Positions 14,132-22,212 of a stretch of 31,555 bases of DNA are shown piece after piece. The stretch's first letter is position 1; the number at the start of each line of letters is the position of its first letter. The notes under the pieces are model-generated. The model saw only the letters and a list, made by a program, of their open reading frames with translations. It ran no database searches and had not been told where the DNA came from. A program made the translations under genes and the position numbers. This DNA comes from Eubacterium sp. CAG:252 (GTDB lineage Bacteria; Bacillota; Clostridia; Lachnospirales; Lachnospiraceae), in the NCBI GenBank assembly GCA_000436535.1, contig FR886323.1:1-31555 (forward strand), given 5' to 3'.

Positions 14132-16387
14132 TTAACTCCTTTCCTTATCATTTTTATTTATAACAGCCTTATGCTGGAATACATTCATAATATATATAGT
14201 TGCGCCTATTCCAATCAAAATAATTATTCCAGTCAAAAACCAGTAAACAGTCATCGTCCTTCCGCTTTCTATCCAACATCTGAAAAATGCCATATACTTT
14301 ACTATTGATATTTTATACATAAACTTAAACCCAAGCATATACAATAATTGTGGTAAAATAATTACCAGCCCTACAATAAAACAATATGAATATTTAACAT
14401 ATATAGATACAACTGACATTATCATTTGTATTCCCAAAAGGAACATATATTTAATCATAAAATCAATAAAAATATATACTATTATCGGTGGGTTTATTAT
14501 GTAATTCTGAAACAGCATTATACTTTTCAATGGTGCTGTTATATTGGTATATGTATATACACCACAAAGCTTCTTATAATACATCCCATATGTAATACAG
14601 GCAAATAGCAGACTAAGCATACTCTGGATAAACAACTTCTTTACCAGCCATTTTCTTCTGTTCATTCCCGTAAGAGCCAGACTCTTTACCATTGATTTCT
14701 TTTCATATGCTATAAACCCGCATGAAATAACAATAGCTGCAATAACATTTATCATTGCAATAAGTTCCTGATTATTCCACTCTCTGTTTCCTATTGTTTC
14801 TGTATACTCATATGGATTAATTACAACGGCTGATATTCCCTTCTCATTCATCTGTTTAATATAATTAAAATTCTCTTTTACAGTATTAAATAAGTCCTGT
14901 CTATTAGCAAGAAGTGTTTTCGCGCCTTCAGCAGAATAATCAAAGTTATCAAGAAAATCTTCATATTCATCATTATATTCATTATAAATATCTATTAATT
15001 CCGTACCATAACTTAACCCTTCCGCTTTCTCATAATATCCTAACATATAACTCTTTTTGGCATCATATATAACCCCATAGCTTGGCTCTACATTAGCTGC
15101 AATATATGCAAGAAGCAGCAGTATCCATATTATTCCCTGTGAAATTAATATCTTATAAACTTCTTTACCGAAATTATTCGTCTTTACCATTAATCTCATA
15201 ATATATGTCAGAATTAACTCTATAGCGTTTTCTACTATATTCATCTTACCAGTGAAATATTTTCTTATGCTGATATATGCACTTGCAAACAAAGCCAGTA
15301 TTCCTATAAATACCGATACAATTATCGTAGTTGTTAACAAAGATACTGCAATGTTAAAACATCCCCAGTTAAAGTATTCTGCTGCTTTATTCGGAAAAAA
15401 TAAATAATATACATTCAGATACTTAAATATCTGCAATATAGATTTTGCTGAAATAACCTTATATATCACCACATCAGCCACACAAATACAGCAATAAAAA
15501 AACAGACCAATATTTACATTGCCAAAGCACAATAAAATTGCCCATAAAACAAGCGATAATACAACATTTGCCAATATCGATAATAATATTATTAATCCTA
15601 AAAACTGTATTCTTGAAAGCTTACCCGAAGTAAGTATAAAATATTCATCACTTACGGCTGCAACATTCAGGTCTTTTACACCATCATATCTGTTAAGCAG
15701 CATAACCGCTGACTCTGTATACAGTGCAACATTCGTTACTACCGCCTGTATTAACAATATTATACTTCTCTTAACAAACAGAACTCCCCTTCCACTCTGA
15801 CCTGTATGTACAATATGATATAATCCGTTTTTTCTTTCCGAAAAAAACATATATACTGTATATACACACGTAATTAATGTTAATAAATGAATATAATTAT
15901 TCTTATATAATTTTTCTAACCACAATCCATTACTTAATTGTACATCTGCATCTATTATCTGTGATAAATCATATTGCGTTTTTAATAAGTTGTTATATTC
16001 AAAGCTGTTCTTTTTATAAGTTCCCGCTGTTGCATATAATATTGCTGTCTGTCTTTTATCCTCAATTATCCCCTTGTAATTATCTATATACTTTGCCTGC
16101 TGCATTAACTTCTCTCTTGCCTGTTTAGCAGCTGCTGTCTTGTCAGAACTGTCACTGCCATTGATTTCATATTTCTGAAAATATTCCTGCCACGCTATCG
16201 TTGCCGCTTCCGTACTCAGTTTGCTATCTGACTTAACACCTTCAGCCGTATTAAGCATTTCTATATATGCATATGTTACCTGCAGGTCATCTGTTTTATC
16301 GCTGACAAGTATCAGCATATTAAACACTAATAAACATACTAACAGACCTATATATGTTTTTCCAACAATTCTTTTAAGCTCTGCCAT
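14132..16387 (-). CDS. double-length ABC transporter permease
   Basis: A 751-residue membrane protein that appears to be two permease halves in one chain. Each half begins with one membrane helix (about 12-29 and 414-431), then a soluble outside region of over 100 residues, then a cluster of about five helices (from 166 and from 541). The join between helix and loop is alike in the two halves: FFSERKNG...TGQSGRG..FVKR (181-207) and AYEKKSMV...TGMNRRKWLVKK (560-584). The start has AAGGG 5 nt upstream. The gene follows an intrinsic terminator after the lipoprotein gene and is directly followed by its ATPase. The fold resembles ABC-2 exporters; the large outside loops could contact the lipoprotein. 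What is moved is unknown. Confidence 0.85.
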   Translation of the reverse strand: MAELKRIVGKTYIGLLVCLLVFNMLILVSDKTDDLQVTYAYIEMLNTAEGVKSDSKLSTEAATIAWQEYFQKYEINGSDSSDKTAAAKQAREKLMQQAKYIDNYKGIIEDKRQTAILYATAGTYKKNSFEYNNLLKTQYDLSQIIDADVQLSNGLWLEKLYKNNYIHLLTLITCVYTVYMFFSERKNGLYHIVHTGQSGRGVLFVKRSIILLIQAVVTNVALYTESAVMLLNRYDGVKDLNVAAVSDEYFILTSGKLSRIQFLGLIILLSILANVVLSLVLWAILLCFGNVNIGLFFYCCICVADVVIYKVISAKSILQIFKYLNVYYLFFPNKAAEYFNWGCFNIAVSLLTTTIIVSVFIGILALFASAYISIRKYFTGKMNIVENAIELILTYIMRLMVKTNNFGKEVYKILISQGIIWILLLLAYIAANVEPSYGVIYDAKKSYMLGYYEKAEGLSYGTELIDIYNEYNDEYEDFLDNFDYSAEGAKTLLANRQDLFNTVKENFNYIKQMNEKGISAVVINPYEYTETIGNREWNNQELIAMINVIAAIVISCGFIAYEKKSMVKSLALTGMNRRKWLVKKLFIQSMLSLLFACITYGMYYKKLCGVYTYTNITAPLKSIMLFQNYIINPPIIVYIFIDFMIKYMFLLGIQMIMSVVSIYVKYSYCFIVGLVIILPQLLYMLGFKFMYKISIVKYMAFFRCWIESGRTMTVYWFLTGIIILIGIGATIYIMNVFQHKAVINKNDKERS

Positions 16388-16419
16388 AACATCCCTTCTC
16401 CCCGTAATTATTTTTAAAA

Positions 16420-16452
16420 AGCAGGATTAAACATTTTATATTTAACCCTGCT
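16420..16452 (-). terminator. internal terminator between lipoprotein and permease genes
   Basis: AGCAGGATTAAA (16420-16431) and TTTAACCCTGCT (16441-16452) form a 12-bp stem with a 9-nt loop. Read as minus-strand RNA the one non-Watson-Crick position is a G-U pair, and the stem is followed by five U residues. It sits 7 nt after the lipoprotein stop and just upstream of the permease ribosome binding site. It should lower expression of the transporter relative to the lipoprotein. Confidence 0.8.
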
Positions 16453-16458
16453 CTGTAA

Positions 16459-17904
16459 CTATGATAAATTCTGATATATCTGTTTTATTGATGCAGTGCC
16501 ACTATTCAGATAATCCATTTTATTTATTACTCCTACGCCTGTTGTTATCACCTTTTTATACGGTTTGCTATTAAGAGATTTTAAATTCTTATATACATCT
16601 GAATCACTATTGCTGCCCATAAGAATATATCTTTCGTCAATCCCATATACACAGATTCCTGATGCATCCACAACAACAGAAGTATCCTCTGGATACTGCT
16701 CATAATATTTTTTTGCTTTTTCCAAAAATTCCTCATCATATTCCATTTCATATTGTGCTTTTAATGTACCATTCATATCTATTGCTGTGAAATATGACTT
16801 TGTTTCTCTGCTTTGTGTAGACTCAAAAAAATATAAATACTCACCATCACTTTGTAATGAATACAACTTCTCCATATCTGTAGTGTAAATAACTTCACTT
16901 GTATTTTTATCAAAATTAACCTTAATTAAGGTATCATTATTATTACCTGTTGATGATGTCATAATGTAGAAATTACCATTACTATCCATCCTGACATAAC
17001 TGCCATCTGACATACCATCTACTTTTCCTGTATTTTCTCCAAATACATCTACTCTGTCATCACCTGTATATGTCCATAATTCTGTATATTGACCTGTACT
17101 TAAATCATACTTTGAAACACGGTATTGTACATTATTATCATAAAAATACATTCTCCCTGTTCCGCCAGCATAAAAATAAATATTATTATCTGACAGATAA
17201 ACGCCAAAACCATTGTTCTCTCCAGCTTTCATAGCATAATCTCCCGGAAACTGAAATTCTCCAAGAACCTCTCTTGATGAATTGCTTTCAAGCCTTATTC
17301 TACATATATAAAATGGTGCAATATAACCATTTTTTGCATAGTCAGCATCCAAAAATGATGTATAGTAATAAAAATAACCATCTGATATCATACTTGCCTG
17401 TACACTGGTTACCATTATCTGCTCATCTTTTACTGATGCAAGCTTTGTAATACGTTCTTTATTTCCAAATGTAGCATCATACTGGCATAAATAATAATCC
17501 CTGTCTTTAGTAATCTCAATACAATATAAATGATTATTATAATACATAACTTTTTCATCCATGCAATTACATTCAAATGTGCCATTTTCTGCATTAATTC
17601 CACTAACATAAGCATCACATGTTTCACCATCATGATTACAGTTTACCTTAGAGCATAACGGCATATTGACATCGCTATTTATATTATAAAAATACAAAAC
17701 ATTGTCAATTATATAATAATAGCCATTTTCTGCTATTGCCATATCTGACTTCCCATATACCCCCTGCTCCTTTTCCTGATTATATACATAATCAGGAAAA
17801 GGATTATTATTATCAGACTGTTCCTCATTTATCTGGTATTTGGTACACGCCGCCAACATAGCCATCATAAAAAATATAACACTTAATACCGCCTTTTTCC
17901 TCAT
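16459..17904 (-). CDS. beta-propeller-like lipoprotein with a Cys/His motif
   Basis: The start is the ATG at 17904 (MRKKAVLS) with GGGGGTGG about 6 nt upstream; 481 residues. A type II signal peptide ends in a lipobox MLAAC with C20 as the lipidated residue, so the protein is anchored outside the membrane. The mature part is a series of beta segments rich in aromatic YFYN / YLYFFE strands, as in TolB- or DUF5050-like propellers. A distinctive cluster C84, C89, H91, C96 (LCSKVNCNHDGETC), with C112 and C114 soon after, resembles a motif I associate with multi-copy Lachnospiraceae lipoproteins next to ABC transporters. It may bind a metal or form disulphides. It heads the cassette with the permease and ATPase; role inferred as a sensor or accessory subunit. 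Confidence 0.82.
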   Translation of the reverse strand: MRKKAVLSVIFFMMAMLAACTKYQINEEQSDNNNPFPDYVYNQEKEQGVYGKSDMAIAENGYYYIIDNVLYFYNINSDVNMPLCSKVNCNHDGETCDAYVSGINAENGTFECNCMDEKVMYYNNHLYCIEITKDRDYYLCQYDATFGNKERITKLASVKDEQIMVTSVQASMISDGYFYYYTSFLDADYAKNGYIAPFYICRIRLESNSSREVLGEFQFPGDYAMKAGENNGFGVYLSDNNIYFYAGGTGRMYFYDNNVQYRVSKYDLSTGQYTELWTYTGDDRVDVFGENTGKVDGMSDGSYVRMDSNGNFYIMTSSTGNNNDTLIKVNFDKNTSEVIYTTDMEKLYSLQSDGEYLYFFESTQSRETKSYFTAIDMNGTLKAQYEMEYDEEFLEKAKKYYEQYPEDTSVVVDASGICVYGIDERYILMGSNSDSDVYKNLKSLNSKPYKKVITTGVGVINKMDYLNSGTASIKQIYQNLS

Positions 17905-18169
17905 AATAAGCCACCCCCAGACCATTCAGACTTTAGTCACTTAATTAACTTGTTATCATTATATATCATAGTCCTTACATATAGCTTACACATTCGTTTA
18001 ACCGCTCAATTAATTTATTCCCCAACCTTTAAAGTATCCATCCGCCAATGCCAGACATAATATTTCCACGCTTTTCTTTTTCACTCTTTTCGTTCGTGAA
18101 ATACAATATATAGTACCATATTCCTATATTAACTAATATTTGTCCCACTATGATATATATATGTCAACC
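17905..18169. other. intergenic stretch upstream of the lipoprotein gene
   Basis: No ORF with a ribosome binding site is visible. It must contain the promoter of the ABC cassette. A TATAAT (minus strand, 17958-17963) is present but lacks a good -35 at 17 nt. A TTGACA (minus strand, near 18162-18167) lacks a matching -10. I therefore do not assign one. Confidence 0.4.
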
Positions 18170-18226
18170 AAAAAATATCCTCTGGCAGATAACTTTATAA
18201 AATAAAGTCTAATCCACCAGAGGATA
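18170..18226 (-). terminator. intrinsic terminator of the glucosaminidase-cohesin operon
   Basis: TATCCTCTGG (18176-18185) pairs with CCAGAGGATA (18217-18226), a perfect 10-bp stem. Inside it a second hairpin forms from ACTTTAT and ATAAAGT (about 18192-18208). On the minus strand the stem is followed by T6. It lies 28 nt after the stop codon of the cohesin-domain gene. Confidence 0.88.
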
Positions 18227-18253
18227 CTTATATAGCATATAATATATTTACTT

Positions 18254-20047
18254 TTATCGTTTTTTGTCTTCTAACTCAATCTCTTCAAGTTCAATTTCTT
18301 CTGACACATTTTCTGATGATGTATCTTCTGTATCTGATATACCAGAGTTATTCAGAATATCCTCTGCATCAGCATCATAATTCTTATCAGATAAATCATT
18401 TTCATCCGCGCTATAAGAATTATCTTCATAATCAGCATTATTATCTTCAGCATAGTCAGTACTGTCATCTTCGCTATTGTAGCTATCCTTTACATCACCT
18501 GCATGTAAAGTCCTTGATGAACCATCCTTAATATTAATCAGCTCATCATATTCGTCAGAATCATCATAATCATCCATAGCCTTTACAAATGCTTTCTTGC
18601 TTACTTTAAGCTTGCGTGAGAGCATTTCGACCATAACTGCAAGGATTATGATAACTATAGCAAGAGCAGCAATAATAATCATAAATATAAGATTTATGCC
18701 TTTAAATAAGCTAAAAGAACCTGTACTGCTGTTATTCTTCCTGTCTATTATATTAAATACCGGCTCATCCGCTGTATTATAACCTGCGTAACCCTGTATA
18801 GTTCCATCATTGGTATTATATCTGAACCATCCTGTTCCGCCTGTTGAGCTCACACCATAAAAGAGTGCATAGTTGCCAGTCTTATCAAGAAGCACTTCCA
18901 CTTCCCTGCCGTCTATATCTATCTTTCCAAGCTCATATCCATCCGGAAGCTCCATAGAAGCTGCATCTATAGGAAGTATGCAGTATGATAATTCCGGTTG
19001 TGATACTTCTATGTACTTTGAAAATGACTGGTTAACGGAGTCATACACATAAAAGCCGCTCTCTCCTGTGCCATCCACACTTTCAAGATATACTAATAAC
19101 AGGTCTGTATTAGTTCCCATTCCGACTGCAATCTTAACACCATTGTAGTCTGAATCTGCCTGTACATATCCGTCTGGAAGAGGATATTCATCAAAGGATG
19201 ATATTATCTTATATTCCCTGCCGCCTACATCAACATTTGGCTCCTGAATAGCACTTGTATCCGGTCCATCTGTACCAGACTGGCTGTTATCCGGCTGGCC
19301 GCTGTCAGTCGCCTTTGTCGTATCATCCGGTGTTTTAACATCATCACCCTTTGTTGTCTTTATTGTATATGTTCTCTTGCTTCCGTCCTCTGCCGTAACT
19401 GTAATGGTTGTTGTATTAAGTCCCGGGTCCATACGTGTTCCTGACACTTTAACTGTTGCCTTTGAGTCATTGGCTATGGCACTTACTGTAAGCTTGTCAC
19501 AGTCACTTCCCACCGATGTAGTATATGTGGTAACATTTGGTGAAAATGCTGGCGAAAGCACTCCCGGACTTATCTCTAACGAACTTAAAGTGTCGTCAGA
19601 TGAATAGCTTGCCGGTGCTGATACGCTTACACTTCCTGATGAGGCTGCCACATTCATACTATCCTCAGTCTCTGAGCCTATCTGCGCTGTTGACCTTGCA
19701 ACTGATATTGTTGAAGTACCCGGCTTTACAGCCTTAAATGTAACTTTAAATGTAGTACTTTCCGTTGATACAATTCTTATCGTTCCATTGCCACCTGCGT
19801 CATATCCTGACTGTGCAGTAATTATAGATGCATCATAATTAACATAAAAATCGCACAGCATAATATTAGAACCGCTTACTGTTATTGTGATTGTAACTGT
19901 ATCACCGACCTCACAGCTTCCTGAACTTACAGATATTCTTGCTGTTTCTGCCGCTGATACATCTTTTTTATCAAATGTAGCTGTCATCATCATAAACATA
20001 ACGACAAATGATAGAACACATAATGTAACTTTTCTGATTGCTTTCAT
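18254..20047 (-). CDS. membrane-anchored cohesin-domain protein
   Basis: I take the ATG at 20047 (MKAIRK), with GGAG 6 nt upstream; an ATG 12 nt earlier directly abuts the upstream stop. The 597-residue product has a signal peptide (about 1-33, ending VSAA), a cohesin-like beta-sandwich (36-143: SVSSGSCEVGDTVTI, DFYVNYDASI, TFKAVKPGTSTI), a cadherin-like beta-sandwich (151-233: LSSLEISPGVLSPAFSPNVTTY, TVTAEDGS.RTYTI), a Thr/Ser/Asp linker, a further beta domain (275-430), one membrane helix (452-476), and a highly acidic Asp/Glu/Ser/Asn tail of 120 residues predicted inside the cell. Cohesins bind dockerins, and the gene 12 bp upstream encodes one, so this is probably its membrane anchor. The cohesin call is by motif shape, not alignment. 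Confidence 0.82.
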   Translation of the reverse strand: MKAIRKVTLCVLSFVVMFMMMTATFDKKDVSAAETARISVSSGSCEVGDTVTITITVSGSNIMLCDFYVNYDASIITAQSGYDAGGNGTIRIVSTESTTFKVTFKAVKPGTSTISVARSTAQIGSETEDSMNVAASSGSVSVSAPASYSSDDTLSSLEISPGVLSPAFSPNVTTYTTSVGSDCDKLTVSAIANDSKATVKVSGTRMDPGLNTTTITVTAEDGSKRTYTIKTTKGDDVKTPDDTTKATDSGQPDNSQSGTDGPDTSAIQEPNVDVGGREYKIISSFDEYPLPDGYVQADSDYNGVKIAVGMGTNTDLLLVYLESVDGTGESGFYVYDSVNQSFSKYIEVSQPELSYCILPIDAASMELPDGYELGKIDIDGREVEVLLDKTGNYALFYGVSSTGGTGWFRYNTNDGTIQGYAGYNTADEPVFNIIDRKNNSSTGSFSLFKGINLIFMIIIAALAIVIIILAVMVEMLSRKLKVSKKAFVKAMDDYDDSDEYDELINIKDGSSRTLHAGDVKDSYNSEDDSTDYAEDNNADYEDNSYSADENDLSDKNYDADAEDILNNSGISDTEDTSSENVSEEIELEEIELEDKKR

Positions 20048-20059
20048 TATATTCTCCAT

Positions 20060-22144
20060 TTACTGCTGTATATACTTTATATCCAGAATATGTCTTTTTA
20101 TGTATAACATATCCATACTTGTAACATCGCTGTCCTTGTTAGTATCTGCTGCTAAAAGGTAAGCACCTGACAATGTCTTAATGTAAAGAATATGTCTTTT
20201 TATATATAACATATCCATACTTGTTATTCTTCCATCACCATTTACATCGCCATATATAACAACATCATACTGGGCATATATACTTCCGTCCTTCTTATAT
20301 ATAACAAGCTTATTGCCTGTTGCCACTGTGTCATCTGCAGCACACTCACTGCCAGAGCTGTTAAGAAGCTTTCCGTAGCAGCCATTAGTGTAAGTAATTC
20401 CGTTAAGTATACTCTCAACACTGCTTCCAACTCCGACTCCCGTAACTATGCCATTATCATTATCGACATTAAGGTTACTGCTAAAGCCGTCACTCTCGCC
20501 AGAGCTGTTATTATTGTTATTATTTCCATTATCCGGCTTTACAGGCTCAGGATTTTCAGCTTTCTTTCTTACAACATTGATAGTATAAGTCCTTGTTGTG
20601 CCGTCCTCCGCTGTGACTACTATGTTGATGGTATTATCACCAACTGATAACTCATGGCTGCCTCTTCCGCTTACACTTGCATTAGTATCTGCTGCCGAAG
20701 CTGATACATCTATGCCTGTGACATCATTGTCAACTATAAGACTGTAGTCTGTAGTATCTGCCGCAAATGTTGGTGTAAGTGAATATCCGTCAACTGACAG
20801 ACCTCTTAACCAGTTATTAGAGCTCTTATTGCCATCCGGTATAACACATCTTGACGATGGCATATTGTCATATACCGGTATTGTAAACTTAAATGTAGTG
20901 TTATTAAGTGTACTTGTGCTGTATGCCTTCTTTGCCCTTGTCGCCTCTGAACGTGGTGCAAGTACATTGGTCATATACTGATGTGAAAAGTTCTTTATAT
21001 CAAACTTCTCATAATATATAGTATCCTGACCTCTGTTGATATACCACTTTCCAAGGTTGATGGCACCGCCTACAACCGCTCTGTATCTTGTATTCCATGG
21101 TCGCATATTAGTGTCATCTGTCTGCATAGCATACTTAAGACCATTCTGCACCGCTGAAAGTCCGCCGCTTGCATACGCATTCTGACTGTAATAGTTATAG
21201 TAGCCCTTATAGCCGCTTACATTTCCAGATATCTCATTACCTGCGCCATTAGCACCCTGTTCCTGTATAATTCTTGTTGCAAGATGATAAGGACTGACCT
21301 TTGACACCTCTCCTGCATACATAAGAAGTGATGCATAATCATAGCCATCTAAGTCGTGGCTTGAGTTTTCCATAAATGTTCCACTTATGATATTACGCAC
21401 ACCCTCTGTATTATGTACAGAAGAGTCATACGAAAGGCTTTCAAACATAAATATATATGTATCATTAAGGAAGTTACGTGGGTCAAGCGCATACTTTATA
21501 AGTCCTTCTGATGCCTGGACCCATCCGCCACTATCTAATATGGTGTACTCTCCTGTTTCCCAGTTATAGCAGCTTGCGGCTGTCGACTTCCATGAGGCAT
21601 CCGCTGAACTGTATATAAGGCTTCGTCCTATAACATTCTGTGCATTTACCATAGTATCCCAGTCCCTGCCGTTATGGTCTGCCACAAACACCCACAGAGG
21701 ATACTGTTCGTGAAGCTGTCTTAAGCTCTCCCTGTAAGACGTTGGGAAATTCTGTGCATTAAGATAATCCTCAAAGTTATTATCCGGCTTATAGTCAGAC
21801 TTCTTATCCTTTGTCGTGTACTGTGAAGTTATATATCCTCTTGTGTATTCCCCATCAAGATAGAACCCGATACTGTACCAAGTATAGGTTGAACTTGTGC
21901 TTACTTCCTCGTATATATCAAACTTAAAGCCTCCGTTGACCTTAGTTACGATACTGCCGTTAACCGGCTTGGTTCTTATTCTTAAGTCCGTGACATCATA
22001 ATTGACATAACCTGTCGCTATGATACTGTCCTCGGCTTTAACCTGTAAAACCCCTGTATAACCATACTGCGTACATATAAGCACTATTACCATAAGTACA
22101 ACAGCCGTTATCTTTTTTACAATACATCTGTAGTTTTCTTTCAT
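20060..22144 (-). CDS. secreted glucosaminidase with cadherin-like and dockerin domains
   Basis: A 694-residue exported protein. Signal peptide about 1-38, SH3-like domain about 43-108, glucosaminidase (GH73-like) domain about 125-375 with candidate catalytic E295 in RIIQEQGANG, cadherin-like beta-sandwich about 443-526 ending TAEDGTTRTYTINV, an Asn/Ser-rich linker (530-553), a small beta domain (565-630) and a C-terminal type I dockerin. The two dockerin calcium loops start at D633 (DVNGDG) and D667 (DTNKDSD), each followed by SMDMLYIKRHIL. GH73 enzymes cut the GlcNAc-MurNAc bond of peptidoglycan. The ribosome binding site is GGGTG 5 nt from the ATG. The dockerin should attach the enzyme to a cohesin, and the next gene encodes one. 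prfC lies 68 bp upstream with no clear terminator between. Confidence 0.9.
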   Translation of the reverse strand: MKENYRCIVKKITAVVLMVIVLICTQYGYTGVLQVKAEDSIIATGYVNYDVTDLRIRTKPVNGSIVTKVNGGFKFDIYEEVSTSSTYTWYSIGFYLDGEYTRGYITSQYTTKDKKSDYKPDNNFEDYLNAQNFPTSYRESLRQLHEQYPLWVFVADHNGRDWDTMVNAQNVIGRSLIYSSADASWKSTAASCYNWETGEYTILDSGGWVQASEGLIKYALDPRNFLNDTYIFMFESLSYDSSVHNTEGVRNIISGTFMENSSHDLDGYDYASLLMYAGEVSKVSPYHLATRIIQEQGANGAGNEISGNVSGYKGYYNYYSQNAYASGGLSAVQNGLKYAMQTDDTNMRPWNTRYRAVVGGAINLGKWYINRGQDTIYYEKFDIKNFSHQYMTNVLAPRSEATRAKKAYSTSTLNNTTFKFTIPVYDNMPSSRCVIPDGNKSSNNWLRGLSVDGYSLTPTFAADTTDYSLIVDNDVTGIDVSASAADTNASVSGRGSHELSVGDNTINIVVTAEDGTTRTYTINVVRKKAENPEPVKPDNGNNNNNNSSGESDGFSSNLNVDNDNGIVTGVGVGSSVESILNGITYTNGCYGKLLNSSGSECAADDTVATGNKLVIYKKDGSIYAQYDVVIYGDVNGDGRITSMDMLYIKRHILYIKTLSGAYLLAADTNKDSDVTSMDMLYIKRHILDIKYIQQ
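20085..20224 (-). repeat. near-identical 38-bp pair inside the dockerin
   Basis: 20085-20122 and 20187-20224 match at 37 of 38 bases (one A/G change), 102 bp (34 codons) apart. They encode the two SMDMLYIKRHIL helices of the dockerin. The flanking loop sequences are much less alike, which suggests recent duplication or gene conversion of the helix-coding part. Confidence 0.85.
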
Positions 22145-22212
22145 CTAATCACCCAGTTCCTTATGTGACATTATTCAAGTCTGATGCAGCATCCTGTTGT
22201 CTTAGTTACTCA

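Noticed and set aside
13207..17904. Bacteriocin or lantibiotic synthesis cluster
   Set aside because: There is no modification enzyme, no peptidase domain on the ATPase and no double-glycine leader peptide; the 25-codon ORF alone is not enough.
18254..22144. Classical cellulosome for plant polysaccharide
   Set aside because: Only one cohesin-like domain is present and the enzyme is a glucosaminidase with no carbohydrate-binding module or cellulase domain; a cell-wall role fits better.
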